DNA of 64,000 nt from Rhodoferax sp. TH121 (GTDB lineage Bacteria > Pseudomonadota > Gammaproteobacteria > Burkholderiales > Burkholderiaceae_C): the NCBI RefSeq assembly GCF_002251855.1, contig NZ_NOXW01000020.1, positions 310,001 to 374,000 of the forward strand, read 5' to 3'. Of the stretch, positions 27,858-36,338 are shown piece by piece. Position 1 is the stretch's first letter. Every line of letters starts with the position of its first letter. Position numbers and translations under genes: made by a program. A model generated the notes under the pieces. It was not told where the DNA came from and did no database searches. It worked only from the letters and a program-made list of their open reading frames with translations.

Positions 27858-27863
27858 GGCGTA

Positions 27864-28217
27864 TTAGCCCGACACGCCCAGCAGTTCCACATCAAACTTC
27901 AGCGTGGCGTTGGGAGGGATGACGCCACCGGCGCCGCGGGCACCATAGCCCAGTGCGGCAGGGATGATCAGAGTGCGTGCACCGCCCACTTTCATGCCCG
28001 CCACGCCCTCATCCCAGCCGCGGATCACCATGCCGGCACCCAGATGGAACACGAAGGGGTCGTTGCGGTCTTTGCTGGAGTCAAACTTGGCGCCTTGTTC
28101 ACCATCGTTGTACAACCAGCCGGTGTAGTGCACGGTAACGCTTTGGCCTTTGGTGGCTACGGCGCCGGTGCCTTCGGTGGTGTCTTCAAATTGCAGGCCG
28201 GTGGCGGTGGTTTGCAT
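27864..28217 (-). CDS. FKBP-type peptidyl-prolyl cis-trans isomerase
   Basis: A single-domain 117-residue FKBP prolyl isomerase, without signal peptide, so cytoplasmic. It contains GQSVTVHYTGWLYNDGEQGAKFDSS, then FVFHLGAGMVIRGWDEGVAGMKVGGARTLIIPAALGYGARGAGGVIPPNATLKFDVELL, the full FKBP core with the conserved aromatic pocket and the GYG...IPPNATL segment. ATG 28217 is chosen because GAGGAC precedes it and the domain starts directly after; the longer open frame runs into non-coding DNA. It is immediately upstream of grpE in the same direction, suggesting a protein-folding cluster. Confidence 0.93.
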   Translation of the reverse strand: MQTTATGLQFEDTTEGTGAVATKGQSVTVHYTGWLYNDGEQGAKFDSSKDRNDPFVFHLGAGMVIRGWDEGVAGMKVGGARTLIIPAALGYGARGAGGVIPPNATLKFDVELLGVSG

Positions 28218-28230
28218 GGGGATGTCCTCG

Positions 28231-28275
28231 TTTGCTATAAAAATGGTAGCTGCTTGCGCACAGGGGGCGTGCGCT
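28231..28275 (+). repeat. Dispersed repeat copy 4, upstream of the FKBP gene
   Basis: TTTGCTATAAAAATGGTA precedes the exact core GCTGCTTGCGCA at 28249-28260. The downstream half is degenerate (GGGGGCGTGCG instead of GGGCTAGAGGC). It lies 14 bases upstream of the FKBP start, on the opposite strand to that gene. Confidence 0.7.
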
Positions 28276-28310
28276 GGTGGGCAGAAAAGCCCTAAATTAT
28301 GCCGCAGACG

Positions 28311-28336
28311 AAAAAAAGACAGGCCAAGCCTGTCTT
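28311..28336 (-). terminator. Rho-independent terminator after the HTH regulator
   Basis: AAGACAGG (28316-28323) pairs with CCTGTCTT (28329-28336), followed on the minus strand by T residues from 28317 to 28311. A second seven-base hairpin, AGCCGGC with GCCGGCT (28348-28364), stands between it and the stop codon. Confidence 0.88.
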
Positions 28337-28369
28337 GCGAGGTGTGAAGCCGGCGAGGCCGGCTACTGT

Positions 28370-28681
28370 TTACTTGGCTTTTTTGGCCAGGCTGGTGGAC
28401 CACTTCACGGCAAAGGCCTGCAGGTCGCCCAAGCGTTTGAGCAGGTCGGCGCCAGCAGCGGTGACCACATACCCGTCGCTGCCATGGGTCAGAAGGCCTG
28501 CGTCGCGCAGTTCCTTGATGCGGGTGTTCAGGGTGTTGGGGGTGATGCCGCCCACACTGTCTTGTAGCAAGCGAAAGGTTTGGGCATGGCCGTCGCGCAA
28601 GGCCCACAAAACGCGAATCGCATAGCGGGATTCCAGCAATCCCAACAGTTGACCGACTGCGATTGATTCTTTTGCGCTCAT
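28370..28681 (-). CDS. Winged-helix transcriptional regulator (HxlR-like)
   Basis: A 103-residue DNA-binding protein with a single winged helix-turn-helix, closest in pattern to the HxlR family. LLGLLESRYAIRVLWALRDGHAQTFRLLQDSVGGITPNTLNTRIKELRDAGLL matches the family layout (helix 2, recognition helix with TPNTLNTRIKEL, then the wing DGYVVTAAG). No ligand domain is present. It ends at its own terminator, so it is a single-gene unit. A near-palindrome just upstream of its start may be its own operator. The ComFB-like gene is divergent, 256 bases away. Confidence 0.82.
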   Translation of the reverse strand: MSAKESIAVGQLLGLLESRYAIRVLWALRDGHAQTFRLLQDSVGGITPNTLNTRIKELRDAGLLTHGSDGYVVTAAGADLLKRLGDLQAFAVKWSTSLAKKAK

Positions 28682-28695
28682 TACCTTGCCCTTTG

Positions 28696-28711
28696 TCTGT
28701 ACCGTAACAGA
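28696..28711 (-). promoter_or_regulatory. Near-palindrome upstream of the HTH gene
   Basis: TCTGTACCGTAACAGA has matching outer arms (TCTGT/ACAGA) and a CG centre with two internal mismatches. It is 15 bases upstream of the regulator's start, a position suited to autoregulation. The remaining bases to 28937 showed no other clear element. Confidence 0.4.
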
Positions 28712-28937
28712 TTGTGCCCGTGGGGCAGCAACCGCCGAAATGAGCGGAAACTATAGCGCAGATTTTCGGCTGCTACAAGTTTCATAGCTGGTAACGCATG
28801 TTTTCCGGGCAATCCCCTCTAAAAACGCCCACTTTGTTGGTCCCTCGAGTCTGTGTGTCAGCCCTTGCCAGGGGGCAGGGGAGGTGCTAACGTTCTCGGC
28901 CAGACCCCACTGGGGAGAGCATCTTGCGGAGATCGGC

Positions 28938-29219
28938 ATGAATTTTAATTTCGAACAAGTCCACAACTATTACGAACGCCTGGTGTTTGAGGAGGTGGTG
29001 CGCCGTGCACAAGCGCACCCCGATTTCAGCAACGACATGCTGGCCGATGTGGCCTGTGTGGCGCTGAACCGTCTGCCCGCACGTTATGTACGCCATGATG
29101 TGGACATGATGTTTTACCTGACCGAGCAGGAGCGCCATGCCATCGAGCTCTCTCTCGAAGAGGTGCTGCAGTTTGCCTTTGGCTTTGTGCAGGAGCGGGC
29201 TGCCAAGGCACCCCGTTGA
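28938..29219 (+). CDS. ComFB-family late competence protein
   Basis: A 93-residue protein of the ComFB family: MNFNFEQVHNYYERLVFEEVVRRA, then DVACVALNRLPARYVRHDVDMMFYLT, the conserved ALNxLPxxYV pattern. The family was named from a Bacillus competence operon; recent work on cyanobacterial members points to cyclic-dinucleotide binding, which may or may not apply here. The ATG at 28938 has GCGGAGATC upstream; the longer frame from 28884 has no better support. The gene converges on aroE with only three bases between stops. Upstream DNA of 256 bases separates it from the divergent HTH regulator. Confidence 0.82.
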   Translation: MNFNFEQVHNYYERLVFEEVVRRAQAHPDFSNDMLADVACVALNRLPARYVRHDVDMMFYLTEQERHAIELSLEEVLQFAFGFVQERAAKAPR

Positions 29220-29222
29220 TTC

Positions 29223-30065
29223 TTAAAAACTGGCTAGTACTCTCTGCATGAGGGCAGGCGAGATGGCTGGCAGTGGGCCGAACCACGCTTCAAATGCGGG
29301 CCGTGCTTGGTTGAGCAGCATGCCTAGGCCATTTACCGTGGGGTTTCCGCGGGCTTGTGCTGCCACCAGCAAAGGCGTTTCCAGGGGCACATACACAATA
29401 TCCGACACTAAGGCCGTGACGGGCAATGCGTCCAAGCGCAACTCCAGTGCGGCTTGGCCATGCATGCCCTGGTTGGTGGTGTTGACCAGCAGCGCAGCGG
29501 CCTCCAGCGCCGCATGACGCTCGGCCCAGGGCACGGCCTTTACTGAGGGACCAAACTCCTGTGCCATGTCCATGGCCTTGCCATCACTGCGGTTGCTGAG
29601 GCGAATTTCGGTGGCGCCTTCGGCCAGCAGGCCGGCAATCACGGCACGTGCTGCCCCGCCAGCACCAATCACACTGGCCGGTCCCGTATCCGCACGCCAT
29701 GCGGGGTGGGCATCGCGCAGGCTCTGGATGAAGCCAAAGGCATCGGTATTGCGGCCCGTGAGTGATCCGTCGGTACCCACCACAATGGTGTTGGCAGCAC
29801 CGATGCGTTGTGCCAGCGGCTCCAGATGGTCCACGATGGACATGGCTGCCACCTTGTGGGGAATGGTCAAGTTGCAGCCGGCGAAGCCCAACACGGGCAG
29901 GGCGCGCAGGGCTTGCTCAATCTTTTCGGGCTCCACGGGCAGCAGCACATAGGCGCCGCGCAGGCCGTGTTCGGCAATCCAATGGTTGTGAAGAAGGGGG
30001 GAGCGGGAGTGGGCGACGGGCCATCCCATCACACCTGCGAGTCGGTAGGGTTGTTCGTGGGCCAT
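29223..30065 (-). CDS. aroE: Shikimate dehydrogenase (NADP+)
   Basis: AroE, 280 residues, reduces 3-dehydroshikimate to shikimate in aromatic amino-acid synthesis. The substrate site is marked by GWPVAHSRSPLLHNHW (Ser-x-Ser) and NLTIPHKVAA with the catalytic Lys. The Rossmann half has SVIGAGGAARAVIAGL, then SNRSDGKAMD for the NADP phosphate and VNTTNQGMHGQ. The C-terminal VNGLGMLLNQARPAFEAWFG is typical. ATG 30065 (MAHEQPYRLAGVMGW) fits homologues; upstream codons run into the rpoD terminator. That terminator leaves only about 25 bases for a promoter, so expression may rely on read-through. Confidence 0.95.
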   Translation of the reverse strand: MAHEQPYRLAGVMGWPVAHSRSPLLHNHWIAEHGLRGAYVLLPVEPEKIEQALRALPVLGFAGCNLTIPHKVAAMSIVDHLEPLAQRIGAANTIVVGTDGSLTGRNTDAFGFIQSLRDAHPAWRADTGPASVIGAGGAARAVIAGLLAEGATEIRLSNRSDGKAMDMAQEFGPSVKAVPWAERHAALEAAALLVNTTNQGMHGQAALELRLDALPVTALVSDIVYVPLETPLLVAAQARGNPTVNGLGMLLNQARPAFEAWFGPLPAISPALMQRVLASF

Positions 30066-30090
30066 GAACTTGATCGCAATATCTACTATT

Positions 30091-30135
30091 AAAAAAATAG
30101 CGCCCCGCGCACATTCCATGTGGGCTGGGGCGCTA
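30091..30135 (-). terminator. Rho-independent terminator after rpoD
   Basis: TAGCGCCCC (30098-30106) pairs with GGGGCGCTA (30127-30135), with a smaller CACAT/ATGTG stem inside, followed on the minus strand by seven T residues (30091-30097). The aroE start codon is 26 bases beyond the T-run. Confidence 0.9.
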
Positions 30136-30157
30136 AATGGCTTGAAAGCCGTATGCT

Positions 30158-32458
30158 TTACAGCGTGTCGGTAAAGCTACGCAGCTTGTCGGAGCGGCTG
30201 GGGTGCTTCAATTTGCGCAGGGCCTTGGCTTCGATTTGGCGGATGCGCTCGCGCGTCACGTCGAATTGCTTGCCGACTTCTTCCAGCGTGTGGTCCGAAG
30301 TCATTTCGATACCGAAACGCATGCGCAGTACCTTGGCTTCACGTGGGGTCAGACTGTCCAGGATGTCCTTGACCACATCGCGCAGGCCGGCTTGCATCGC
30401 AGCTTCCATCGGTGCGGTGTTGGCGCTGTCTTCGATGAAGTCGCCCAGGTGGCTGTCGTCGTCGTCCCCGATCGGCGTTTCCATGGAGATGGGCTCCTTG
30501 GCGATCTTCATGATCTTGCGGATCTTGTCCTCGGGGATCTCCATCTTGGCGGCAAGCACAGAGGCGTCCGGCTCAAAGCCGAATTCCTGCAGGTGCTGGC
30601 GGCTGATGCGGTTCATCTTGTTGATGGTTTCGATCATGTGCACCGGGATTCGGATGGTGCGGGCCTGGTCCGCGATCGAGCGGGTGATGGCCTGGCGGAT
30701 CCACCAGGTGGCGTAGGTCGAGAACTTGTAGCCCCGGCGGTATTCGAACTTGTCCACGGCCTTCATCAGGCCAATATTGCCTTCCTGGATCAGGTCGAGG
30801 AACTGCAGGCCGCGGTTGGTGTACTTCTTGGCAATCGAGATCACCAAGCGCAAGTTGGCCTCGATCATTTCCTTCTTGGCGGCGCGCGAAGAATATTCGC
30901 CTTCGTTCATGCGCTTGTTGATGTCCTTGAGCTGGTCCAGCGGCACCACCACCTGGGCTTGCAGGTCCATCAGCTTCTGCTGCAGATCTTGCACGGGCGG
31001 AATGTTGCGGCCCATGACGGCAGCCCAAGGTTTGCCGGAGGCAGCCTGCTTCTCGATCCACTTGAGGTTGAGTAGGTTGGAGGCCACCTTGTTACCGGCC
31101 TTGTCTCGTCCGCTGAAGTCGGCAATGAACTGCTCTTGTGGGTAGCCACATTTGTCCACAATGATGCGACGCAGTTCGCGCTCTTTTTTGCGCACGTCAT
31201 CGACCTGGCTGCGCACCATGTCACAGAGCTTTTCGATCGCCTTGGCAGTGAAGCGAATGGTCATGAGTTCATCACTCAGGGCCCGTTGCGCCTTGATGTA
31301 GGCTGGTGTTCCGTAGCCTTCCTTGTCGTAGACCTTGTGCACCTTCTCGAACAGCTCGCGCATCTTGTCGAACTTCTCCAGCGCCTGCTTCTTGAGCTCT
31401 TCGAGCTTCTTGGTCAGGGCTTTGGAGCCACCCTTGCCATCGTCATCGTCGGCTTCGTCGAACTCGTCAAAGTCTTCTTCGGCCACGTAGTCGTCGGCCT
31501 CATTGGGGTTGGAGAAGCCGTCAACGATGGTGGTGATGACCACTTTGCCTTCGCGGATGTCTTCGCCGAGGCGCAGGATTTCGGCGATCGTGGCGGGGGA
31601 CGCGGAGATCGCTTCCATCATCGCCATCAGGCCGCCTTCAATGCGCTTGGCGATTTCGATTTCGCCCTCGCGGGTCAGCAGCTCCACGGTGCCCATTTCA
31701 CGCATGTACATGCGCACGGGATCTGTGGTTCGGCCGAATTCGCTGTCCACCGTGCTTAGTGCGGCTTCAGCTTCTTCTTCCGCTTCTTCCACGGTCGCTG
31801 CAGTGGACACGTTGTTATTCAGCAGCAGGGTTTCCGCGTCTGGGGTCTGTTCGTAGACAGCCACGCCCATGTCGTTCAACATGGAGATCACGACTTCCAG
31901 GGTTTCTGCGTCGACCAGCTTATCGGGCAAGTGGTCGGAAATTTCGCCGTGTGTCAGGTAACCGCGGGTCTTGCCCAGGGTAATCAGGGCTTTGAGGCGG
32001 GCACGGCGCTTGGCCATGTCTTCTTCGGACAGCACGGTTTCGTCCAGGCCGAATTCCTTCATCAAGGCGCGTTCCTTCGCCTTGCTGATCTTCATGCGCA
32101 GAGGCTTGACCTTTTCGCCGGGCGCTGCGGCGGCTTCGGGTTCACCGGCCAAGTCGGCTTCGATGTCCGACATGTCCATGTCATCACCGCTGGATTCGGC
32201 TGCGGCCTTGGGCTTGCGGCCGCGTTTGGCGCCGGTGCTGGCCTTGGCTGGGGCGCTGGACTCCGCGGCAGCTGCCTTGGCCGGGCGGCCGGCTTTCTTC
32301 TTGGTGGGCGTTTCTGCGGCGGCCAAAAGCGCGTCGGCGGCTTCTTTCAACTGGGCGGCTTTGGATTTGGGTGCGGACACGGGGGAAGCTTTCTTATCGG
32401 TCTTCGGGGCGGACTTGCTGGCAGGCTGGACAGGCTTGGCGGATTTTGAAGCGGGCAT
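30158..32458 (-). CDS. rpoD: RNA polymerase primary sigma factor RpoD (sigma-70)
   Basis: RpoD, 766 residues, the housekeeping sigma factor. A long Lys/Ala/Ser-rich extension (residues 1-110), typical of Burkholderiales, precedes region 1.1 ([23 protein letters not shown]). Region 1.2 lies around [29 protein letters not shown], with the large non-conserved region after it. Regions 2-4 are fully conserved: [58 protein letters not shown] (2.1-2.4) and [27 protein letters not shown] (4.2). dnaG is on the same strand upstream but an opposite-strand gene separates them. Confidence 0.98.
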   Translation of the reverse strand: MPASKSAKPVQPASKSAPKTDKKASPVSAPKSKAAQLKEAADALLAAAETPTKKKAGRPAKAAAAESSAPAKASTGAKRGRKPKAAAESSGDDMDMSDIEADLAGEPEAAAAPGEKVKPLRMKISKAKERALMKEFGLDETVLSEEDMAKRRARLKALITLGKTRGYLTHGEISDHLPDKLVDAETLEVVISMLNDMGVAVYEQTPDAETLLLNNNVSTAATVEEAEEEAEAALSTVDSEFGRTTDPVRMYMREMGTVELLTREGEIEIAKRIEGGLMAMMEAISASPATIAEILRLGEDIREGKVVITTIVDGFSNPNEADDYVAEEDFDEFDEADDDDGKGGSKALTKKLEELKKQALEKFDKMRELFEKVHKVYDKEGYGTPAYIKAQRALSDELMTIRFTAKAIEKLCDMVRSQVDDVRKKERELRRIIVDKCGYPQEQFIADFSGRDKAGNKVASNLLNLKWIEKQAASGKPWAAVMGRNIPPVQDLQQKLMDLQAQVVVPLDQLKDINKRMNEGEYSSRAAKKEMIEANLRLVISIAKKYTNRGLQFLDLIQEGNIGLMKAVDKFEYRRGYKFSTYATWWIRQAITRSIADQARTIRIPVHMIETINKMNRISRQHLQEFGFEPDASVLAAKMEIPEDKIRKIMKIAKEPISMETPIGDDDDSHLGDFIEDSANTAPMEAAMQAGLRDVVKDILDSLTPREAKVLRMRFGIEMTSDHTLEEVGKQFDVTRERIRQIEAKALRKLKHPSRSDKLRSFTDTL

Positions 32459-32684
32459 GCAAAAACCTCAGGTCAACAAAAAAACAGGCAAACAGATCAG
32501 GCACCAGCTACATCACGCAGTGAGCGAAGTAGGTGGCAAGACGGGGTAGACATACCCCTGTGGCAAGATGGGAGGGCGATCATTTGGAATGCAGTCCTTG
32601 CGGTGAGGTGGCCGGTTGTGACTTGGTGTCAACATGTGGCCTGGCCCGGAGGTGCTGCTGTCGCTCTTGCCGAAACAATCCAAG

Positions 32685-32712
32685 ATTATAGTTGGTAAAT
32701 GGTTTTATTCAA
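32685..32712 (-). promoter_or_regulatory. Candidate sigma-70 promoter for rpoD
   Basis: On the minus strand TTGAAT (32707-32712) and TATAAT (32685-32690) are separated by 16 bases. The promoter overlaps the start codon of the divergent solute-binding protein gene and would give an rpoD leader of about 220 bases. The 240-base gap holds no other feature that I can support. Confidence 0.55.
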
Positions 32713-33487
32713 TGGAGTTCTGCTTGTGCTGGCCTTGGCGGTGGGTTGCCAGACGGCCTCTGCGCAGCCCCAGATGCCGATTCTGCAGGCTCTGACCGAG
32801 TCTCTGCCCCCCCTGAACTATGAGCACGATGGCAAGATCACCGGCTTTGCCAGCGAATTGCTGGACCTCATGGCTGCCGAGGCTGGTGTCTCCCTGCAAA
32901 AACAGATCTTGCCCTGGGTGCGCGCCTATGACCGCGCCACCAAGCCTGGCGATACGGTGCTGTACTCCCTGGTGCGTACGCCGGAGCGCGAGCCGTTGTT
33001 TCGCTGGGTGGGGCCGATTGGGCCCCGGCGCATCCTCCTGTACAAGTGGGCGGATCGCACTGATATCCAGCTCAAGTCGCTGGATGACGCCAGGGCGTAC
33101 CGGATTGCAACCACCCTGGAGTCGGCGGCGACCAAAAACCTGATCAAGCAAGGTTTTGTACCCATGCCGGTGGATGGCGCGGCGTCGGGTCTGGAGCAGG
33201 GAGTGAACGATGAGCAGAACATGCGCAAGTTCATTGCCAAGCGCGTTGACCTGCTGGTATCTCTGGATTGGGCCGCTGCCTACAATGCCAAGAATGCCGG
33301 CATGGACCCCGCGGATTTGGCGCCAGCGCTGGTGCTGGATGAGAGTCTGGCCTATTGGTATGGCCTGAATCTCGCGGTCGCCCCAGACGTGGCCAAACGG
33401 CTCAATGCGGCCTTGCAAAAGCTGCGCAACGATGGGCGTTATGCCCAGCTGCGGCAAAAGTACCTGCTCAAGGCCGCCAGCAAATGA
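32699..33487 (+). CDS. Periplasmic solute-binding protein, family 3 type
   Basis: A 262-residue protein resembling extracellular solute-binding family 3 (amino-acid ABC type), in a group of stand-alone versions found in many proteobacteria. After a hydrophobic N-terminus (VLLVLALAVGCQTASA) comes LTESLPPLNYEHDGKITGFASELLDLMAAEAG, the usual lobe-1 opening, then TPEREPLFRWVGPI and a final LQKLRNDGRYAQLRQKYL. The Cys in AVGC is a weak lipobox. ATG 32699 has no Shine-Dalgarno; GTG 32726 has GGAG at good distance but would shorten the signal peptide. No transporter gene is adjacent. The gene splits dnaG from rpoD and lies on the opposite strand. Confidence 0.8.
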   Translation: MVLFNGVLLVLALAVGCQTASAQPQMPILQALTESLPPLNYEHDGKITGFASELLDLMAAEAGVSLQKQILPWVRAYDRATKPGDTVLYSLVRTPEREPLFRWVGPIGPRRILLYKWADRTDIQLKSLDDARAYRIATTLESAATKNLIKQGFVPMPVDGAASGLEQGVNDEQNMRKFIAKRVDLLVSLDWAAAYNAKNAGMDPADLAPALVLDESLAYWYGLNLAVAPDVAKRLNAALQKLRNDGRYAQLRQKYLLKAASK

Positions 33488-33508
33488 CGCAGCGGTAACG
33501 GGCTTGCG

Positions 33509-35527
33509 TCAGCTTGCGGTGGCTGCGTTGGGCTGCACGGCAAGCTCAAGTTGCTTGCGGCGCGTTTGCAGTTCGCGGTAGCGCTGCAGTGCGCTGGGGT
33601 CGTGGTTGGCAGCGGCAATCGTCTCGGTCTCCAGCTCCTTGATGCGGTCGATCAACATCCGGTTGAGCAGGTCACGCAATTCGGGCCCGGACTCAGCCAG
33701 TGGCTCGGTCGTCACTGTGGGGCCGGCCATGAGCCGCAGCGCCAGGTCTTCGGCAGAGTGGCCGACGATGGCATCGCGCAGGGTGCCGCGTGATACCGGG
33801 CCATGCTCGTGCAGTTGGCCCTCCAGCCAAACAAACAAATCGCCATGGGGTGAGGGCAGCTCACACAACAAACCATGGTCTTCGCTGGTCAGCACTTCCC
33901 ACAGCTCGCTGTGGCTCAGCAAAATGCGGGCTGCGTGGTCGGCCCGGCTGTCGATCTTGGCACGCGGGCCACTGGGGCGGGGTTCGCGGGCGCCAAAGCG
34001 GCTACCGCCTTTGCCTTCCCACTTACCTTCCCATTTGCCACTGCGTGGTGTCCAGCCGTCTTTTTTCCAGTCGCTTTTCTTCTTCCACTCTTCCTGGGGA
34101 ATCCAGGGTTCCGACGGTTCTTCAAAGGCATAGTGGCCGTCGTCGGGTGGGCTGTCGTAGGAAGGCTGCGGGTTGGGTGCGGCTTTGCGGCGCTGCGGCT
34201 CAGTAGCCGGTTTGCCGCCCGAACTGGCCCACAGCGCGCCCAGTTCCGCGCTGCTGAGCTGCACCAAGCTCGCAATTTCGGCCAACAGTTGTAGCTTCAA
34301 CGCGCCTTCGGGCAGCTGTGTCCACAGCGGTTTGGCGTTGCTGGACATATGGGCGCGTCCTTCGGCTGTCGTCAGATCGCAGCCTTCCTGGGCTGCTTCG
34401 ATGAGAAAGCGGCTGAGCGGCGTGGCCTTGGAGACATAGTCGGCAAACGCTTCCTTCCCGTGGGCACGGATGAAGCTGTCAGGGTCGTGCTCGGCGGGCA
34501 GGAACAAGAACTTGATGCTGCGCACATCGCTGGCAAAGGGCAGGGCACCGTCCAGCGCCTTGCGCGCGGCGCGGCGGCCAGCGGCGTCGCCATCGAAGCT
34601 GAAAACCACCGCATCGGTGAAGCGGAACAGCTTTTGCACATGTTCGTTGGTGCAGGCCGTGCCCAGTGTGGCCACGGCGTTGGGAAAGCCCAGTTGCGCC
34701 AGCGCCACCACGTCCATATAGCCCTCGGTGACCAGCACATAGCCAAACTCGCGCAGCGAGCTGCGGGCCTCAAACAGGCCGTAGAGCTCGCGCCCCTTGC
34801 TGAACACCGGGGTTTCGGGCGAGTTCAGGTATTTGGGCTTCTCGTCGCCCAGCACACGACCACCAAAGCCAATGCACTCGCCCTTGATATTGCGGATGGG
34901 GAACATCACGCGGTCGCGGAAGCGGTCGTAGCGCTTTTCCTCGCCACCGTTCTCCGCCTCGTGCAGGATGACCAGGCCGCTCTCGATCAGTATCGGGTCG
35001 TCATACTGCGGGAAGATGCTGGCCAGGCTGCGCCAGCCTTCCGGCGCGTAACCTAGGCCGAACTGTTTGGCGATTTCGCCCGACAGGCCCCGGCCTTTGA
35101 GGTAGTCGATGGCGCGCGGCGACTCCTTGAGGCCGCGCCTGTAGGCCTCACCGGCTTTTTCCAGCACGCTGGTCAGGGTGTTTTGTTTTTCACGTTGGGC
35201 TTGTGCGCGGGCGCGGTCCTGCGGGCTGCCTTCCTCTTCGGGAATCACCATGCCATATTGGCCCGCCAGGTCCTTCACCGCTTCAATGAAGGTCATGCCT
35301 GCGTGGTCCATCAAAAAGCTGATGGCGTTGCCGTTTTTGCCGCAGCCAAAGCAGTGGTAGAACTGTTTGGTCGGGCTGACCGAGAACGAAGGTGATTTTT
35401 CGCCATGGAAGGGGCACAGGCCCATGAAATTGGCGCCGCCCTTCTTGAGCTGCACGTAACGGCCCACGATCTCCACCACGTCGGTACGCGCGAGCAGCTC
35501 CTGGATGAAGGTTTGGGGGATGGCCAT
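33509..35527 (-). CDS. dnaG: DNA primase
   Basis: DnaG, 672 residues, makes RNA primers at the replication fork. The zinc-binding domain has Cys38, His41, Cys59 and Cys62 (LCPFHGEKSPSFSV and YHCFGCG). The RNA polymerase core follows with GRVLGDEKPKYLNSPETPVFSKG, and the TOPRIM motif EGYMDV starts at Glu268, followed by FSFDGDAAGRRAA with the acidic cluster. The C-terminal third contains a Lys/Gly/Pro-rich linker (about 450-545) before the DnaB-interacting domain. The gene converges on the solute-binding protein gene (21-base gap). The usual dnaG-rpoD adjacency is interrupted here. Confidence 0.97.
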   Translation of the reverse strand: MAIPQTFIQELLARTDVVEIVGRYVQLKKGGANFMGLCPFHGEKSPSFSVSPTKQFYHCFGCGKNGNAISFLMDHAGMTFIEAVKDLAGQYGMVIPEEEGSPQDRARAQAQREKQNTLTSVLEKAGEAYRRGLKESPRAIDYLKGRGLSGEIAKQFGLGYAPEGWRSLASIFPQYDDPILIESGLVILHEAENGGEEKRYDRFRDRVMFPIRNIKGECIGFGGRVLGDEKPKYLNSPETPVFSKGRELYGLFEARSSLREFGYVLVTEGYMDVVALAQLGFPNAVATLGTACTNEHVQKLFRFTDAVVFSFDGDAAGRRAARKALDGALPFASDVRSIKFLFLPAEHDPDSFIRAHGKEAFADYVSKATPLSRFLIEAAQEGCDLTTAEGRAHMSSNAKPLWTQLPEGALKLQLLAEIASLVQLSSAELGALWASSGGKPATEPQRRKAAPNPQPSYDSPPDDGHYAFEEPSEPWIPQEEWKKKSDWKKDGWTPRSGKWEGKWEGKGGSRFGAREPRPSGPRAKIDSRADHAARILLSHSELWEVLTSEDHGLLCELPSPHGDLFVWLEGQLHEHGPVSRGTLRDAIVGHSAEDLALRLMAGPTVTTEPLAESGPELRDLLNRMLIDRIKELETETIAAANHDPSALQRYRELQTRRKQLELAVQPNAATAS

Positions 35528-35588
35528 GGGGGGATTGTAGGGAGGCCGGCAGTTCCCGCCGCGCTCAAAGGCCCGCTGGGACGGCGAA

Positions 35589-35645
35589 TTTGCTATCGAT
35601 TCAGGAGCTGCTTGCGCAATATTGACGGGGGCTAGAGGCTTATTT
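35589..35645 (+). repeat. Dispersed repeat copy 5, the most complete copy
   Basis: TTTGCTATCGATTC precedes AGGAGCTGCTTGCGCA (35603-35618), followed by ATATTGACGG, GGGCTAGAGGC and TTATTT. Its tail contributes the TAA stop of the AhpD-like gene on the minus strand. It occupies most of the 112-base gap upstream of dnaG. Confidence 0.8.
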
Positions 35646-36218
35646 CGACTTGGGAATGCGGCCCAGCAGGTAGAACTCGGGGTTGGGCATCATGCTGGTG
35701 ACATTGGCCATGCGGTTACTCAGGCCAAAGAAGGCGGTGATGCCTGCGATGTCCCAGATGTCTTCGTCGTCAAAACCGTGGGCGTGCAGGGCTTCAAAGT
35801 CGGCGTCTTCCACGGTGTGGCTTTCCAGGCAAACCTTCATCGCAAAGTCCAGCATGGCGCGCTGGCGCGGCGTGATGTCGGCCTTGCGGTAGTTCACCGC
35901 CACCTGGTCGGCCACCAGCGGTTTCTTCTCATAAATCCGCAGGATGGCGCCGTGCGCCACCACGCAGTAGAGGCATTGGTTGGCGGCGCTGGTGGTCGTG
36001 ATGATCATCTCGCGCTCGCCTTTGGTGAGGCTGCTGCCTTCGCGCAGCATGAGTGCATCGTGGTAAGCAAAAAAGGCGCGCCACTCGGCCGGGCGGCGCG
36101 CAAAGGCCAGGAACACATTGGGCACAAAGCCCGACTTTTCCTGCACTTCCAGTATCTTGGCGCGGATGTCCTCGGGCAGGGTGTTCAGGTCGGGCAGGGG
36201 GTAGCGCGGGGTGGCCAT
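35640..36218 (-). CDS. AhpD-like peroxidase-related protein (CMD family)
   Basis: A 192-residue member of the carboxymuconolactone-decarboxylase/AhpD superfamily, subgroup uncharacterised peroxidase-related enzyme. The redox site CLYCVVAH (CxxCxxxH) lies in ITTTSAANQCLYCVVAHGAILR near residue 82, the AhpD-type disulfide reductase motif, so thiol peroxidase activity is plausible. The C-terminal half, QRAMLDFAMKVCLESHTVEDADFEALHAHGFDDEDIWDIAGITAFFGLSNRMANV, is also typical. The gene is divergent from a small open frame and another CMD protein (36484); the gap holds a TTCAATTGAA palindrome. The stop codon lies in the dispersed repeat copy. Confidence 0.87.
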   Translation of the reverse strand: MATPRYPLPDLNTLPEDIRAKILEVQEKSGFVPNVFLAFARRPAEWRAFFAYHDALMLREGSSLTKGEREMIITTTSAANQCLYCVVAHGAILRIYEKKPLVADQVAVNYRKADITPRQRAMLDFAMKVCLESHTVEDADFEALHAHGFDDEDIWDIAGITAFFGLSNRMANVTSMMPNPEFYLLGRIPKSK

Positions 36219-36258
36219 GGGTGTCTCCTGTTTTTGTAAAAGCTATCGCCGTCATTCG

Positions 36259-36268
36259 TTCAATTGAA
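36259..36268 (+). promoter_or_regulatory. TTCAATTGAA palindrome in divergent gap
   Basis: A perfect ten-base palindrome, also flanked by CATTC and GAATG, stands between the two divergent CMD-family genes. It could be the site of a shared regulator such as a LysR- or MarR-type protein; no regulator gene is adjacent. Confidence 0.35.
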
Positions 36269-36338
36269 TGTACATGCGGGGCGCAGATTCCTACCATTCA
36301 TCCTACTGCGAACCTTCTCGCGCAACAGGAGCATTCAC

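Noticed and set aside
27794..27863. CIRCE element upstream of grpE
   Set aside because: The inverted repeat arms (TGCGTACCAGA) do not match TTAGCACTC-N9-GAGTGCTAA.
28741..28800. Ninth copy of the dispersed repeat (GCTGCTACAAGTTTCATAGCTG)
   Set aside because: Only a few bases resemble the core and the flanks do not match.
32459..32698. tRNA or small RNA gene in the rpoD upstream gap
   Set aside because: No cloverleaf, T-loop GTTCGA-type motif or terminator could be recognised.
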